DNA from: Bryobacterales bacterium
GTDB taxonomy: Bacteria > Acidobacteriota > Terriglobia > Bryobacterales > Bryobacteraceae
Assembly: GCA_020847975.1 (NCBI GenBank)
Contig: JADLBD010000213.1
Location: 1 to 64,000 of the forward strand
Reading direction: 5' to 3'
Length of the DNA stretch: 64,000 nucleotides
Below, piece by piece: positions 36,701 to 44,674 of the stretch (positions are counted from its first letter, which is position 1; each line of letters begins with the position of its first letter). Under the pieces are notes generated by a model. The model saw nothing but the letters and a program-made list of their open reading frames with translations. It was not told where the DNA came from and made no database searches. The position numbers and the translations under genes were made by a program.

Positions 36701-37060
36701 TCCGGGCGTAACGGACTGCATGGTCCGAACCTCTCGCAGTTCGATCTCACCGTCAGCAAGCGGGTCTTCGTCACGGAGAGCAAGAGCATCGAGTTCCGCG
36801 CGGAGATCTACAATCTGCTCAACCACGCGAATTTCGCCAATCCCGGCAACATTCGCCTGCGTGAACCGCTGCCGGCAGGCGGCACGTTCCCCGGCGGAGC
36901 GGTGCCGGCAGCGAACTTCCGCAGCACGCTCCAACCTGGACAGGCGTTTTCCGCGGCCACCGCCGGCGGATTGTGGGGCACGCTGAATTCGACCGTGGCG
37001 AATCAGATCGGTCTCGGCACGAACCGGCAGGTCCAGTTGTCGCTCCGCTTCACGTTCTGA
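33722..37060 (+). CDS. Oar-like TonB-dependent outer membrane receptor
   Basis: The 1112-residue protein has a signal peptide (MTTRFVKILVCPILLAAGLSG), then a carboxypeptidase-regulatory-like beta domain at about 26-110 with GAVTDGTGAVIPGVKV. The plug domain (about 115-230) includes QLPLNGRQVSQLYLMAPG, and a large beta-barrel ends in aromatic Phe (QLSLRFTF), as expected for an outer-membrane barrel. This is the Oar family, much expanded in Acidobacteria and used for uptake or binding of large polymers. I chose the ATG at 33722 for the signal peptide. Its stop is six bases from the convergent DUF1501 gene. Confidence 0.93.
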   Translation: MTTRFVKILVCPILLAAGLSGQTSVGRIAGAVTDGTGAVIPGVKVTARNERTGLEQTVTTQGNGQYVITQVLPATYTVTMSSEGFTDSQFTGIALQVGQERTVNAVLQPAGVATEVTVSSGGLAQVDTSSARIGANVSEREVSQLPLNGRQVSQLYLMAPGAVNSGSGTYDNIRFSGRSNQENVIRFDGVEGTSIVDASPGNLNGETTSLFRLQQSLENVQEFRIDTSNYPAEYGTGTGGQISFVTKSGTSQFHGSLFEYIRNDSMDARNFFDGADKSKLRLNQFGGSIGGPIVKEKAFFFASYEALRQRTATPFVESTLSAGARAKAVPSIRPLLAAFPIGHFPTSDPNLDVVTVTGPGYVGEDSGSVRFDYNLSDRFRFYARYFRDQGRAAQTQNSTLSQYQTTAVPQNGVISLNQVWTPALLNETKIGFNGSKTRVAGVPGPSPDANINGVTLNLTGSVALGGIAGQVGNAAIAQPTGLIRLSSAFNGRGAPYTNDSISFIDNLSVIRGAHNFKFGGEVRRIELYNDQLGGTTYSFANIDSFLNNKPVSIAFNGDLSALSPFTGLSGVAHLRQNYYILYAQDEWRIRPNVTLSYGLRYEYYQALHETRNKNVYFNTLTGDIIPKYDQPWYHSSRKNFGPRLGLSWSPNRFGNRTVFRIGGGYFYGPGQTEDQLQPEANDRIGRTISGSNPLNVYPLNISAIYAGYNINDPNLGYQPRAYAPGYAIPERILEYTASVQQALPGDTVLTVAYVGSQGRNLFLRSITNLITGLSINATGAAVVQRQFGNRVSEIDYKTSGGASHYDSLQVTLNRRFSTGFSLSGQYTYGHDIGNSAGSNEANTSQSPYDFGLERGNNNFDIRQSANFAMLYDVPFGRGKRYGAHMNKTMQMLAGSWQVGGLLNLRSGVPVDVLMVRPDIAYQDTRDGRFYSSPVVDTNGTIYTKPVVNTPGGGASRNVRRPDVVAGVNPYLNQGLQFLNAAAFSLPAAGSFGNSGRNGLHGPNLSQFDLTVSKRVFVTESKSIEFRAEIYNLLNHANFANPGNIRLREPLPAGGTFPGGAVPAANFRSTLQPGQAFSAATAGGLWGTLNSTVANQIGLGTNRQVQLSLRFTF

Positions 37061-37066
37061 CCGGAC

Positions 37067-38500
37067 TCAGCCAAGCACCTGCTCGATCACCTTGCCGCCG
37101 AAATCCGTCAACTTCTCCTGGCGGCCGTTGTGCAGGTACCACAATTTGTGCTGCTCGAGACCGAGCGCATGGAGGATGGTGGCGTGAAAGTCGCGCATGT
37201 GGCGGCCGCCGATGGCGCGCAATCCGAAGTCATCGGTATCGCCCAGCACCCGGCCGCCCTTCACCCCGCCGCCCGCGAACCACATCGTGAAGCCGTGCGG
37301 ATTGTGATCGCGCCCGTTGCCGGATTGCGACATCGGAAGCCGGCCGAACTCACTGCCCCAGATAATGAGTGTGGATTCGAGCAGGCCGCGTGATTTCAGA
37401 TCCTTGATGAGCCCCGCGATGGGCTTGTCAGTGAGGCCGCACATCTTTTCGTGGTTCTGGACCAGGTCGCTGTGGGCATCCCACTGGATGCTCACCGGAC
37501 CGCCTCCGGAATAAATCTGCACGAAGCGGACGCCTCGCTCCACCAGACGGCGCGCGAGCAGCAAGCGCGTGCCAAAATCGGAGGTGCGCTTGTCGTCGAG
37601 GCCGTAGAGGGATTTGGTGGCGTCCGTCTCTTTGGAGAGGTCCACCGCTTCCGGCGCATGGCTCTGCATTCGGAAGGCAAGTTCGTAGGAACTGATGCGC
37701 GCGGCCATCTCCGTGTCGCTGTCCTCGGTGTCGAGGTCGTTCATCTTCTGTACAAGGTCGAGCGTCCGCCGCTGGCGCTGGGCGGTGATGCCTTCGGGCG
37801 GCTTCAGATCCAGAATGGGGCTGGGTCCGCTTCGTAATACGGTGCCCTGGTAGACGGCGGGCAAGAATCCCGAACCCCAGCAGGGAGTCCCGCCCTCGGG
37901 AGTTCCTTCCGGCTGCGGCATCACCACGTAGGCCGGCAGGTTCTCGCTCTCCGATCCCAGCCCATAAGTCACCCATGCGCCCATGCTCGGATAGCCCATC
38001 AGGATGCGCCCGCTGTGCACCTGGTACATCGCGGGAGCATGAACCACGGACTCCGTATAGAAGTTGCGTACGAAGCAGATGTCGTCCACGCACTGGGCCA
38101 AATGCGGAAACAACGTCGAAACCCATGTGCCCGATTGGCCGTATTGCCGGAACGTCCAGGGAGAGGAAAGAATCGGCGTGCTCCCATCCGTGAACTGGCT
38201 CTGCACCTTGCCGAAACTTTCCGGCAGCCGCTGCCCTTCGTACTTCTTCAGCGCGGGCTTCGGATCGAACGTGTCGATCTGGCTCGGAGCGCCCACCATG
38301 TAGAGGAAGATGACGTTCTTCGCCTTGGCCGCGAAGTGCGGCGGCTTGGGAGCAAGCGGACTGACGCGCGGCTTGGCAACGCCGTCCTTTACCAGCAGGC
38401 TTTGCAGAGCGATGGCTCCGAAGCCGTGCGCGGAGACCCGCAGCACGTCGCGGCGCGTGCGCGCCTTGAGGAAGTGATCAGGGGATGTATACAAACTCAT
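37067..38500 (-). CDS. DUF1501 secreted protein, copy 2
   Basis: The 477-residue homologue of the DUF1501 gene at 25236 has a Tat-type signal ([20 protein letters not shown]) and motifs [37 protein letters not shown] and [14 protein letters not shown]. The start at 38500 lies 23 bases inside the upstream DUF1553 gene, so the two are translationally linked. Its pair was probably duplicated long ago, since the identity with copy 1 is only partial. Confidence 0.9.
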   Translation of the reverse strand: MSLYTSPDHFLKARTRRDVLRVSAHGFGAIALQSLLVKDGVAKPRVSPLAPKPPHFAAKAKNVIFLYMVGAPSQIDTFDPKPALKKYEGQRLPESFGKVQSQFTDGSTPILSSPWTFRQYGQSGTWVSTLFPHLAQCVDDICFVRNFYTESVVHAPAMYQVHSGRILMGYPSMGAWVTYGLGSESENLPAYVVMPQPEGTPEGGTPCWGSGFLPAVYQGTVLRSGPSPILDLKPPEGITAQRQRRTLDLVQKMNDLDTEDSDTEMAARISSYELAFRMQSHAPEAVDLSKETDATKSLYGLDDKRTSDFGTRLLLARRLVERGVRFVQIYSGGGPVSIQWDAHSDLVQNHEKMCGLTDKPIAGLIKDLKSRGLLESTLIIWGSEFGRLPMSQSGNGRDHNPHGFTMWFAGGGVKGGRVLGDTDDFGLRAIGGRHMRDFHATILHALGLEQHKLWYLHNGRQEKLTDFGGKVIEQVLG

Positions 38501-40664
38501 TGCGGTTGAGTAGCGCCAGCGCGAAATCCTCGAGCGGCCCATGCTGCGAGAAGAACTCGCGGGCCATGCGGACTTCCACTGGCTTGGGAGCGCGGGCCAG
38601 GGCCAGTTTATAAGCGCGCCGCACCTGGCAATTACGGTTGTCCGCGCCGCATTCACGCCGCAGGCGCTCGGCGAAGCGTTCGGATTGCTGGTGGGCGAAA
38701 GTGCTGTTCATCATCGACAGCGCCTGCAGCGCGTGCGTGCTCACGGGACGCACGGGGCACGACGACATCGCGTCGGGCTGATCGAAATTAGCTAAGAAAG
38801 GCAAACGCACGGTGCGCTTGTTCAGCAGATAGATGCTGCGGCGGTTGAATTGCGCCGGATCCGGATCGACGGGCCAGAGGTTATCTGGTTCTCCTTCCGT
38901 GAAAATCTGATCGTAGACTTCCTTGTCAATCGGCGTCTTCACCGGCTTACCGCCGAGGCGGGAATTCAGATAGCCGTTCACCATCAGCATCGAGTCGCGG
39001 ATGGCCTCGCCTTCCAACCGCCTCCGGTTCATCCGCCAGTAATACTTGTTTTCCGGGTCAATCTTCGCCTTCGCCTCGTCATGCAGTGTCGCTTGCCGGT
39101 ATGCGCTCGACATCACAATCAGCTTGTCGATTGCTTTCACGCTCCAATTGCGGGCCATGAATTCCGTGGCCAGCCAGTCCAGCAACTTCTGGTTGGTAGG
39201 CCGCGCTCCGAGCAGCCCGAAGTCATTCGGCGTAGCCACAATGCCCGTACCCATGCGGAACTGCCAGATGCGGTTCACCATCACACGCGCCGTCAAAGGA
39301 TGCTCGGGCGATGTGAACCACCTCGCGAGCGCGGCGCGCCGCATCGCGGGGGTCTCCGGAGCGTTCGACGCAATGCCCCCGATGACCCGCGGAAATCCCG
39401 GCGTGACGGAGGCGATCTTGTGCCGGTAGTCGCCTACCTTGAGGATGTATGTCTCCGGAGCCTTGTCCGCATCCGCAACGGCATAGGCGGTCTCCGGCTC
39501 ATCGGGCTCCGTGTATTCGAGCTTGTGTAGCTGTTTGCGAAACTCCGCGCGCCGCGCCTTTACATCCGGCGGCAGCATGGCCAGCACCTCATCCCACGAT
39601 ACTTTCAACTGCCCTTCAGCTTCCTTGGCAAGACGATTGGCTTCTTCGTCCCGTTTTTCCTTGGGAGTGTCATAAGCGGCGCGGAATTTCGGATCGAGCG
39701 TCTTGTATTTCTCCGCCCGCAGCCGCTCGCGGTAAGGTTTCTCGATCTCTTTAATCTGATCTTCGATGGGCTTCAGCCGCGCCTTGTATGCCTTCTCCGC
39801 CTCTTCGTAGGCCTTCTTTTCCGCATCGGAGGCAAGCACCGTGTCCTTCAATTCCGTGGAAGCCAGCACGGCCTGCAAGCGGTAGTAATCGGACTGCGGG
39901 ATGGGGTCGAACTTGTGATTGTGGCAGCGCGCGCAGCCCACGGTGAGGCCGAGGAACACGGCGCCCACGGCTCCGGTCATCTCAGTGAGAACCTCCTGCC
40001 GGTTCATTTCCTCATCCTGATTTCCGCCCACCAGGTGAATGGGCCCGGCGCGATGAAATCCCGTGGCGATCAGCGCTTCCTTGTTGCCCGGAAACAGTTC
40101 GTCCCCGGCCAGTTGTTCCTGCACAAAGCGGTTGTACGGCTTGTCCGTATTGAACGCGTGGATCACGTAATCGCGATACCGCCATGCATGCGGCCGCTCC
40201 TTGTCGGCTTCATAACCATTGGTGTCGGCATAGCGGGCTACGTCCAGCCACCGCTGCCCCCAGCGTTCCCCGTAGCGCGGCGAAGCAATGAGGCGATCCA
40301 CCACCTTCTCGTAGGCATCCGGCGAAACATCGCGCAGGAACATCTCCACTTCCTTCGGCGCCGGCGGCAGTCCTGTGAGATCAAGCGTCAGGCGGCGAAT
40401 CAGCTTTTCTTTTTCCGCGGGCTGCGAAGGCGAGAGTCCCTTCGCCTGCATCGCCTCCAGCAGAAACGCATCGATCGGCGTGCGAACCCACTTGTCAGAC
40501 AACGCAGGCACGGCAGGCTGCCGCGGCTTCTGGTAGGCCCAGTAGTTACGGCGCGGCGCCATCCAGGCTTCGTCCTTGGCATAGTCCGTATAAGGACCCG
40601 AGGCCAAGGCCCCCAGCGAGAGCGCCAGCAGGCAGGCAGACGTATTTCGCATCCGTCGCGTCAT
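38478..40664 (-). CDS. DUF1549/DUF1553 secreted protein, copy 2 (no N-terminal cytochrome)
   Basis: The 728-residue protein has a signal peptide (residues 1-22) and goes directly into DUF1549 ([40 protein letters not shown]). It keeps the family CxxCH in [12 protein letters not shown] but lacks the N-terminal PSCyt1 heme domain present in the copy at 26673. A charged helical middle (about 275-380) is followed by DUF1553 with [15 protein letters not shown]. It is the first gene of the second DUF1553-DUF1501 operon. Confidence 0.92.
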   Translation of the reverse strand: MTRRMRNTSACLLALSLGALASGPYTDYAKDEAWMAPRRNYWAYQKPRQPAVPALSDKWVRTPIDAFLLEAMQAKGLSPSQPAEKEKLIRRLTLDLTGLPPAPKEVEMFLRDVSPDAYEKVVDRLIASPRYGERWGQRWLDVARYADTNGYEADKERPHAWRYRDYVIHAFNTDKPYNRFVQEQLAGDELFPGNKEALIATGFHRAGPIHLVGGNQDEEMNRQEVLTEMTGAVGAVFLGLTVGCARCHNHKFDPIPQSDYYRLQAVLASTELKDTVLASDAEKKAYEEAEKAYKARLKPIEDQIKEIEKPYRERLRAEKYKTLDPKFRAAYDTPKEKRDEEANRLAKEAEGQLKVSWDEVLAMLPPDVKARRAEFRKQLHKLEYTEPDEPETAYAVADADKAPETYILKVGDYRHKIASVTPGFPRVIGGIASNAPETPAMRRAALARWFTSPEHPLTARVMVNRIWQFRMGTGIVATPNDFGLLGARPTNQKLLDWLATEFMARNWSVKAIDKLIVMSSAYRQATLHDEAKAKIDPENKYYWRMNRRRLEGEAIRDSMLMVNGYLNSRLGGKPVKTPIDKEVYDQIFTEGEPDNLWPVDPDPAQFNRRSIYLLNKRTVRLPFLANFDQPDAMSSCPVRPVSTHALQALSMMNSTFAHQQSERFAERLRRECGADNRNCQVRRAYKLALARAPKPVEVRMAREFFSQHGPLEDFALALLNRNEFVYIP

Positions 40665-40860
40665 CGAGTCAATCTTTCAACTAACCAGTTCAGAAGTATA
40701 CAGACATTCTATGCAACTGCGGCGTCACGTGGGTCAGGCAGAACGAGCGATCGATCGCTGGGCGGCTGAGAGAGACTGAGCGAGTTGGGGATCAGCAAAC
40801 CCGGGAGTAAGATGTTATCCTTAACTCGCTTCTCCGATTCGACGGTTTCGGACGTATTCC

Positions 40861-41322
40861 GTGCAGGAATTCGAATTAACATACAGGCGGTATCGCGACA
40901 TTGTGATGCGTTTCGCGATGCAATGTGTGGAACGCAGGGACATCGCGGAGGAAATCACGGCCGGCGCTTTCCTGCGGCTACACAAGAGCTGGAAGACCAT
41001 CTGCGGAGACGATTACGCGGAAGCGGCGGTCCGCTTGGAAACGCTTGTTCCGAAGTATCCGGACAGAGCCGAGCCGCTGTACTACCTGGGTGTGTGCCGG
41101 TTATTCCTGAACCGGAATGAAGCGGCGATCGGACTGCTGCGTACTGCCCGCGTCCGCGACGGCGGCGCGCTCGCGGACGACATTTCGTGGTATCTCGCGG
41201 CGGCTTGCGATCGCGCCGGACGAAGCGCGGAGGCCCGCCGCGTGGCGGAAGGGCTCTGCCGGGGTTCGAGCGAGTACAAGGCCAGGGCATGCGCCGCCGC
41301 GGCTCGACTGACGGCAAGGTGA
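40861..41322 (+). CDS. Sigma-factor region-2 fragment fused to TPR repeats
   Basis: The 153-residue protein looks chimeric. Residues 1-47 resemble the start of ECF sigma region 2: FELTYRRYRDIVMRFAMQCV, then RRDIAEEITAGAFLRLHKSW. The rest (about 50-150) is TPR-like: AAVRLETLVPKYPDRAEPLYYLGVCRL, then DDISWYLAAACDRAGRSAEARRVAEGL. Sigma region 4 and any zinc-finger anti-sigma part are absent. The simplest explanation is a deletion that fused a sigma gene to the end of a downstream TPR gene in frame; an evolved fusion is also possible. The start is a GTG with a weak ribosome site. The CHAT gene follows after four bases. Confidence 0.6.
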   Translation: MQEFELTYRRYRDIVMRFAMQCVERRDIAEEITAGAFLRLHKSWKTICGDDYAEAAVRLETLVPKYPDRAEPLYYLGVCRLFLNRNEAAIGLLRTARVRDGGALADDISWYLAAACDRAGRSAEARRVAEGLCRGSSEYKARACAAAARLTAR

Positions 41323-41326
41323 TTCG

Positions 41327-43885
41327 ATGCGCTGCCTGGCCATGCTCCTCCTGCTGGTTCCGTTGCTGCCGGTATCGGCGCAGAGGACCGCGGCCGAGTG
41401 GTTGAGGCGCGCCGATAGTCTTTTCCGTGGCGGGAATGTTGCCGCGGCACAGCGCGCCATCGAGCAGACGATCGATCTCGCCATGCAGCAGCACGACGAA
41501 CCCATAGAAGCGCAGGCGCGACTCACTTTGGGAGCGCGGCTAAGCCAGCAGGCGCAGTATGAGGCGTCGGACGTTCAGATGCATGCGGCGCTCGCGCTAT
41601 ACGAGCGATCGGGAAACCGTCGAAAGGCCGCCGAGAGCCACACGTTTCTCGGGCAGAACGCCTACATGTCCGGCAGATACGAGGAAGCTCGCGGCGAGTA
41701 CGAAAGAGCGATGGCGATCTTCGAAACGCTCGAGGACTGGGAGGCCGTTGCGCGGATGCATTACAGCCTTACATTCTTCGGCGCAGCCACGGAGCAGTTG
41801 AATCATTTACAGCGCGGGTTGGAGCTCGCGCGGAAAGCCGGATCCCGGAGAGCCGAGGCCGAGCTTCTGCATGCGCAAGGAGATTGGGCGTATGGAGCGG
41901 ACGACTTCGATGCAGCGTTCGAATCTCTGAGCCAGGCGCGGTCGATTCTGGAGGCGCTGGGGGACCAGCGGGCGCTCGCGCGCACGTTGACCAGCATCGG
42001 GCGTCTCTATCGCGTGCATGGGCATCCGGACCAGGCGCTCCTCTGTTATCGGCAGGCGCGGGATCTTCAGAGGGAAGCGGGCGACGCGCAGGGCGGCATA
42101 CAGAGCCTGGTTGCGATGGGAGTCGCCCTGAATCTGCTGGGCAGATCTTCGGAAGCTCTTCGCTACGACCAGGAAGCGGTTCAGCTTGCGCGAAAGTCCG
42201 GCTCGCCGCTGCTCATCAAATACACCCTCGAGGCGGTGGCCTCATCGAACATGCACCTCGGACAGTATGCGGCCGCGGCGTCGGTGCTGGAGGAGGCGCG
42301 GCACATGCCGCCGCCGAGGATCGAGACATTGATGCTGTTGTCGTCGGCTCGTTTCCACCTTGGCCAGTATGAAGCGGCTCGGGATGCCGCCGAGGAGGGG
42401 CTCCGATCGGCCCGCGAACATGGAGAACTCAGGCGCAGCCTGCTGGAGAACCGCGCGCAGGCGCTGTGGAAATTGGGCAAAAGCGAGGAAGCGGCTCGCG
42501 ATGTCAGGGAGTTGATGAAAGCGGTGGAAGAAGCCCGCGCCAAGCTAGTGTCCACGGATTTCATGAAGCAGGGGTTTTCGGATACGGACCGGGCAGCCAC
42601 CGGGCTTTCGATCCAAATCCTGCTCGACACAGGTGACGCTCGCGAGGCGCTGGAAGTGGCGGAACGGGCGCGCGGCCGGGCGTTGCTGGACCTGCTGGCG
42701 GCGAAGAACGTGGCATACCGGCGAACCGCGGCGACGGCTCCCAGCGAGAGTGCGCCAGCGCTGGCAAGGCGGCTGAACTCCACCATTCTCGCTTACTGGG
42801 TGGACGAGCGCGGGACGGTGATCTGGACGGTATCTCCGGAAGGGCGAATCAGTCACGCGCGCACCGCAACGGGCGCGCAGACGCTCGAGCGATGGGTTCT
42901 CGAGGCGATGGCTGGTTCCGGAAACGGATCGAAGATTGCCACCCGAAGCGGAAGCGCGATCCTGGCCGGCAGCCCGGCGCGAGCTCCCTGGCGGCAGCTT
43001 TATGATGCGGTGATACGCCCCATCCGCTCCAGCTTGCCCTTGAAGGCGGGGAGCCGGCTGACGATCATTCCGAGCGGTCCGCTTTTTCGGGTGTCGTTCG
43101 CCGCATTGCTGGACGAACGCAACCGGTACCTGATCGAGAAGTATGCGCTGCATTACGCGCCTGCGATCGACGTATTCGAGTACACGGACAAGGCGCGGCA
43201 GCGGGCCGCGGGGTTGCCGGCGCGGTATCTGCTGGTAGCGAATCCCGCTGGAATGCCCTCCGCGGATGGTAAGCCGTTGCCGGCTTTACCAGGATCGGAG
43301 CAGGAGGCGGAGAGGATCGCCGCTCTTTTGCCGGCTGGATCGGGCGTGCTGCTGAAAGGTAAGCAGGCGGACGAGGCCAGCGTGAGGACGGCAATGCCGG
43401 CGGCCAAGGTGATTCACCTGGCCACTCATGGGATCATCGACAACCACGACCCGCTGGGTTCCTTTCTGGCCTTGGGAAGAACGGTGGGGCGCCCGGGCGG
43501 CAACGGCCGGCTGACGGCTGCCGAGGTTTATAAGCTCGATCTGCGCGCCGACCTCGTGGTGCTGAGCGCTTGCAGCACAGGCCTCGGCCGTATTTCCGGC
43601 GATGGTGTAGCGGGACTGGCGCGCGCATTCTTCTATGCGGGCGTAGCATCGGTCCTGTCCACAGTTTGGGATGTGGCGGATCTGACGGCGGCACGGCTGA
43701 TCGAGGATTTTTATCGCTCGGAGGGAAGGAGCGGTAAGAGCGAGGCACTGCGGAATGCGCAATTGCGGCTGATTCGCGCATTGCGAAGAGGCGAGGTGCG
43801 CGTCGATACACCGTTCGGCGCGTTGCCGCTGCCGGAAGAGCCGGCTCTGTGGGCCGGCTATGTGCTGCTGGGCGAGCCGGATTGA
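41327..43885 (+). CDS. Secreted TPR-CHAT protease
   Basis: The 852-residue protein has a signal peptide (MRCLAMLLLLVPLLPVSA). About ten TPR repeats follow (about 25-430), for example AESHTFLGQNAYMSGRYEEARGEYERA. The C-terminal CHAT caspase-like peptidase domain (about 540-850) has the catalytic His701 in HLATHGI and Cys749 in LSACSTGLG, then GVAGLARAFFYAGVASVLSTVW. Both catalytic residues are intact. CHAT proteins cut other proteins in response to a signal read by attached domains. This one should act outside the cytoplasm. It follows the sigma/TPR fusion gene and may be coupled to it. Confidence 0.92.
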   Translation: MRCLAMLLLLVPLLPVSAQRTAAEWLRRADSLFRGGNVAAAQRAIEQTIDLAMQQHDEPIEAQARLTLGARLSQQAQYEASDVQMHAALALYERSGNRRKAAESHTFLGQNAYMSGRYEEARGEYERAMAIFETLEDWEAVARMHYSLTFFGAATEQLNHLQRGLELARKAGSRRAEAELLHAQGDWAYGADDFDAAFESLSQARSILEALGDQRALARTLTSIGRLYRVHGHPDQALLCYRQARDLQREAGDAQGGIQSLVAMGVALNLLGRSSEALRYDQEAVQLARKSGSPLLIKYTLEAVASSNMHLGQYAAAASVLEEARHMPPPRIETLMLLSSARFHLGQYEAARDAAEEGLRSAREHGELRRSLLENRAQALWKLGKSEEAARDVRELMKAVEEARAKLVSTDFMKQGFSDTDRAATGLSIQILLDTGDAREALEVAERARGRALLDLLAAKNVAYRRTAATAPSESAPALARRLNSTILAYWVDERGTVIWTVSPEGRISHARTATGAQTLERWVLEAMAGSGNGSKIATRSGSAILAGSPARAPWRQLYDAVIRPIRSSLPLKAGSRLTIIPSGPLFRVSFAALLDERNRYLIEKYALHYAPAIDVFEYTDKARQRAAGLPARYLLVANPAGMPSADGKPLPALPGSEQEAERIAALLPAGSGVLLKGKQADEASVRTAMPAAKVIHLATHGIIDNHDPLGSFLALGRTVGRPGGNGRLTAAEVYKLDLRADLVVLSACSTGLGRISGDGVAGLARAFFYAGVASVLSTVWDVADLTAARLIEDFYRSEGRSGKSEALRNAQLRLIRALRRGEVRVDTPFGALPLPEEPALWAGYVLLGEPD

Positions 43886-44036
43886 GGGCGTGCCTGCGTT
43901 GCGAATTGTGGTGCCGCGCTTGAAGACTGGATCTCTACACGCCTCTGGCTGCCGGCGCGCTGCCTTCGCCGGATAGATTCTGCTCTGTGTTCCGGTTATG
44001 CGCTGCCGGCGAGCCCGCTGGTGTGTCGAAAGGACG
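43886..44036. other. Spacer between convergent CHAT and PEP-CTERM genes
   Basis: These 151 bases separate the CHAT stop from the convergent PEP-CTERM stop. I see no gene and no clear hairpin with a T-run. Confidence 0.4.
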
Positions 44037-44663
44037 TCACCGTCGCGCCAGCAGCACGAAAGCCAGTAGCGCGATTCCCGTGAGCAATAGCGAACCGGGC
44101 TCCGGCACGCTCGCCGGCTCATTCTGTGTCAGGACCGGAGCCGCCAGCAATAAGTCCGTCCGCTCCGGGTCCGATGCGTACGACTGACCCGGCCCGGTCT
44201 GGCTCAGGTCGAACACGAAAAGCACATCGGTGCCGTCAGGATCCAATGTCGGAACCGGAGATCCGGTGCTGTAATCGAACAGGACGAAGGCCAACGAATC
44301 CGGTGGCCCGCCGGCAAAGTTCGTGGTAAGTGCAAGGTCGAATGACAGGCTGGATCCTGGGAAGAAATCCTGAGAGTACATGTTGAAGAAATCGGTATCT
44401 GTCAGCGTCACGCCGCCCGGGAACGATCCGGATCCGCCGCCGGTAAACATGGCATTGCCAACCAGACTGCCCCCTCCGAACTGCGCATTTGCCGCAGTGA
44501 CGCTGTTGTTGGCCGTAGCGTCGCCATCGATGAGGTAGAGCATCATCGAGTACAGCCCTCCAGCGAGAGGGGACGTATCCAGGAAAACGGTGAACGTGCT
44601 CGCATGCCCGGCAGAAAGACTCAGCGAAAAAAACAGAACCGGATTCAGAAACAGACCTTTCAT
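44037..44663 (-). CDS. PEP-CTERM sorted protein, partner of the FG-GAP protein
   Basis: The 208-residue protein has a signal peptide (residues 1-20) and the PEP-CTERM tail VPEPGSLLLTGIALLAFVLLARR. The body has LDTSPLAGGLYSMMLYLIDGD, SLSFDLALTTNFAGGPPDSL and VPTLDPDGTDVLF, typical of a PEP-CTERM subfamily with a single beta-rich domain. An AGAGGAG site decides the start at 44663 over the ATG at 44678. It begins 11 bases after the stop of the large protein. Order and spacing match the pair at 16663-22426. Confidence 0.88.
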   Translation of the reverse strand: MKGLFLNPVLFFSLSLSAGHASTFTVFLDTSPLAGGLYSMMLYLIDGDATANNSVTAANAQFGGGSLVGNAMFTGGGSGSFPGGVTLTDTDFFNMYSQDFFPGSSLSFDLALTTNFAGGPPDSLAFVLFDYSTGSPVPTLDPDGTDVLFVFDLSQTGPGQSYASDPERTDLLLAAPVLTQNEPASVPEPGSLLLTGIALLAFVLLARR

Positions 44664-44674
44664 GGCATCTCCTC

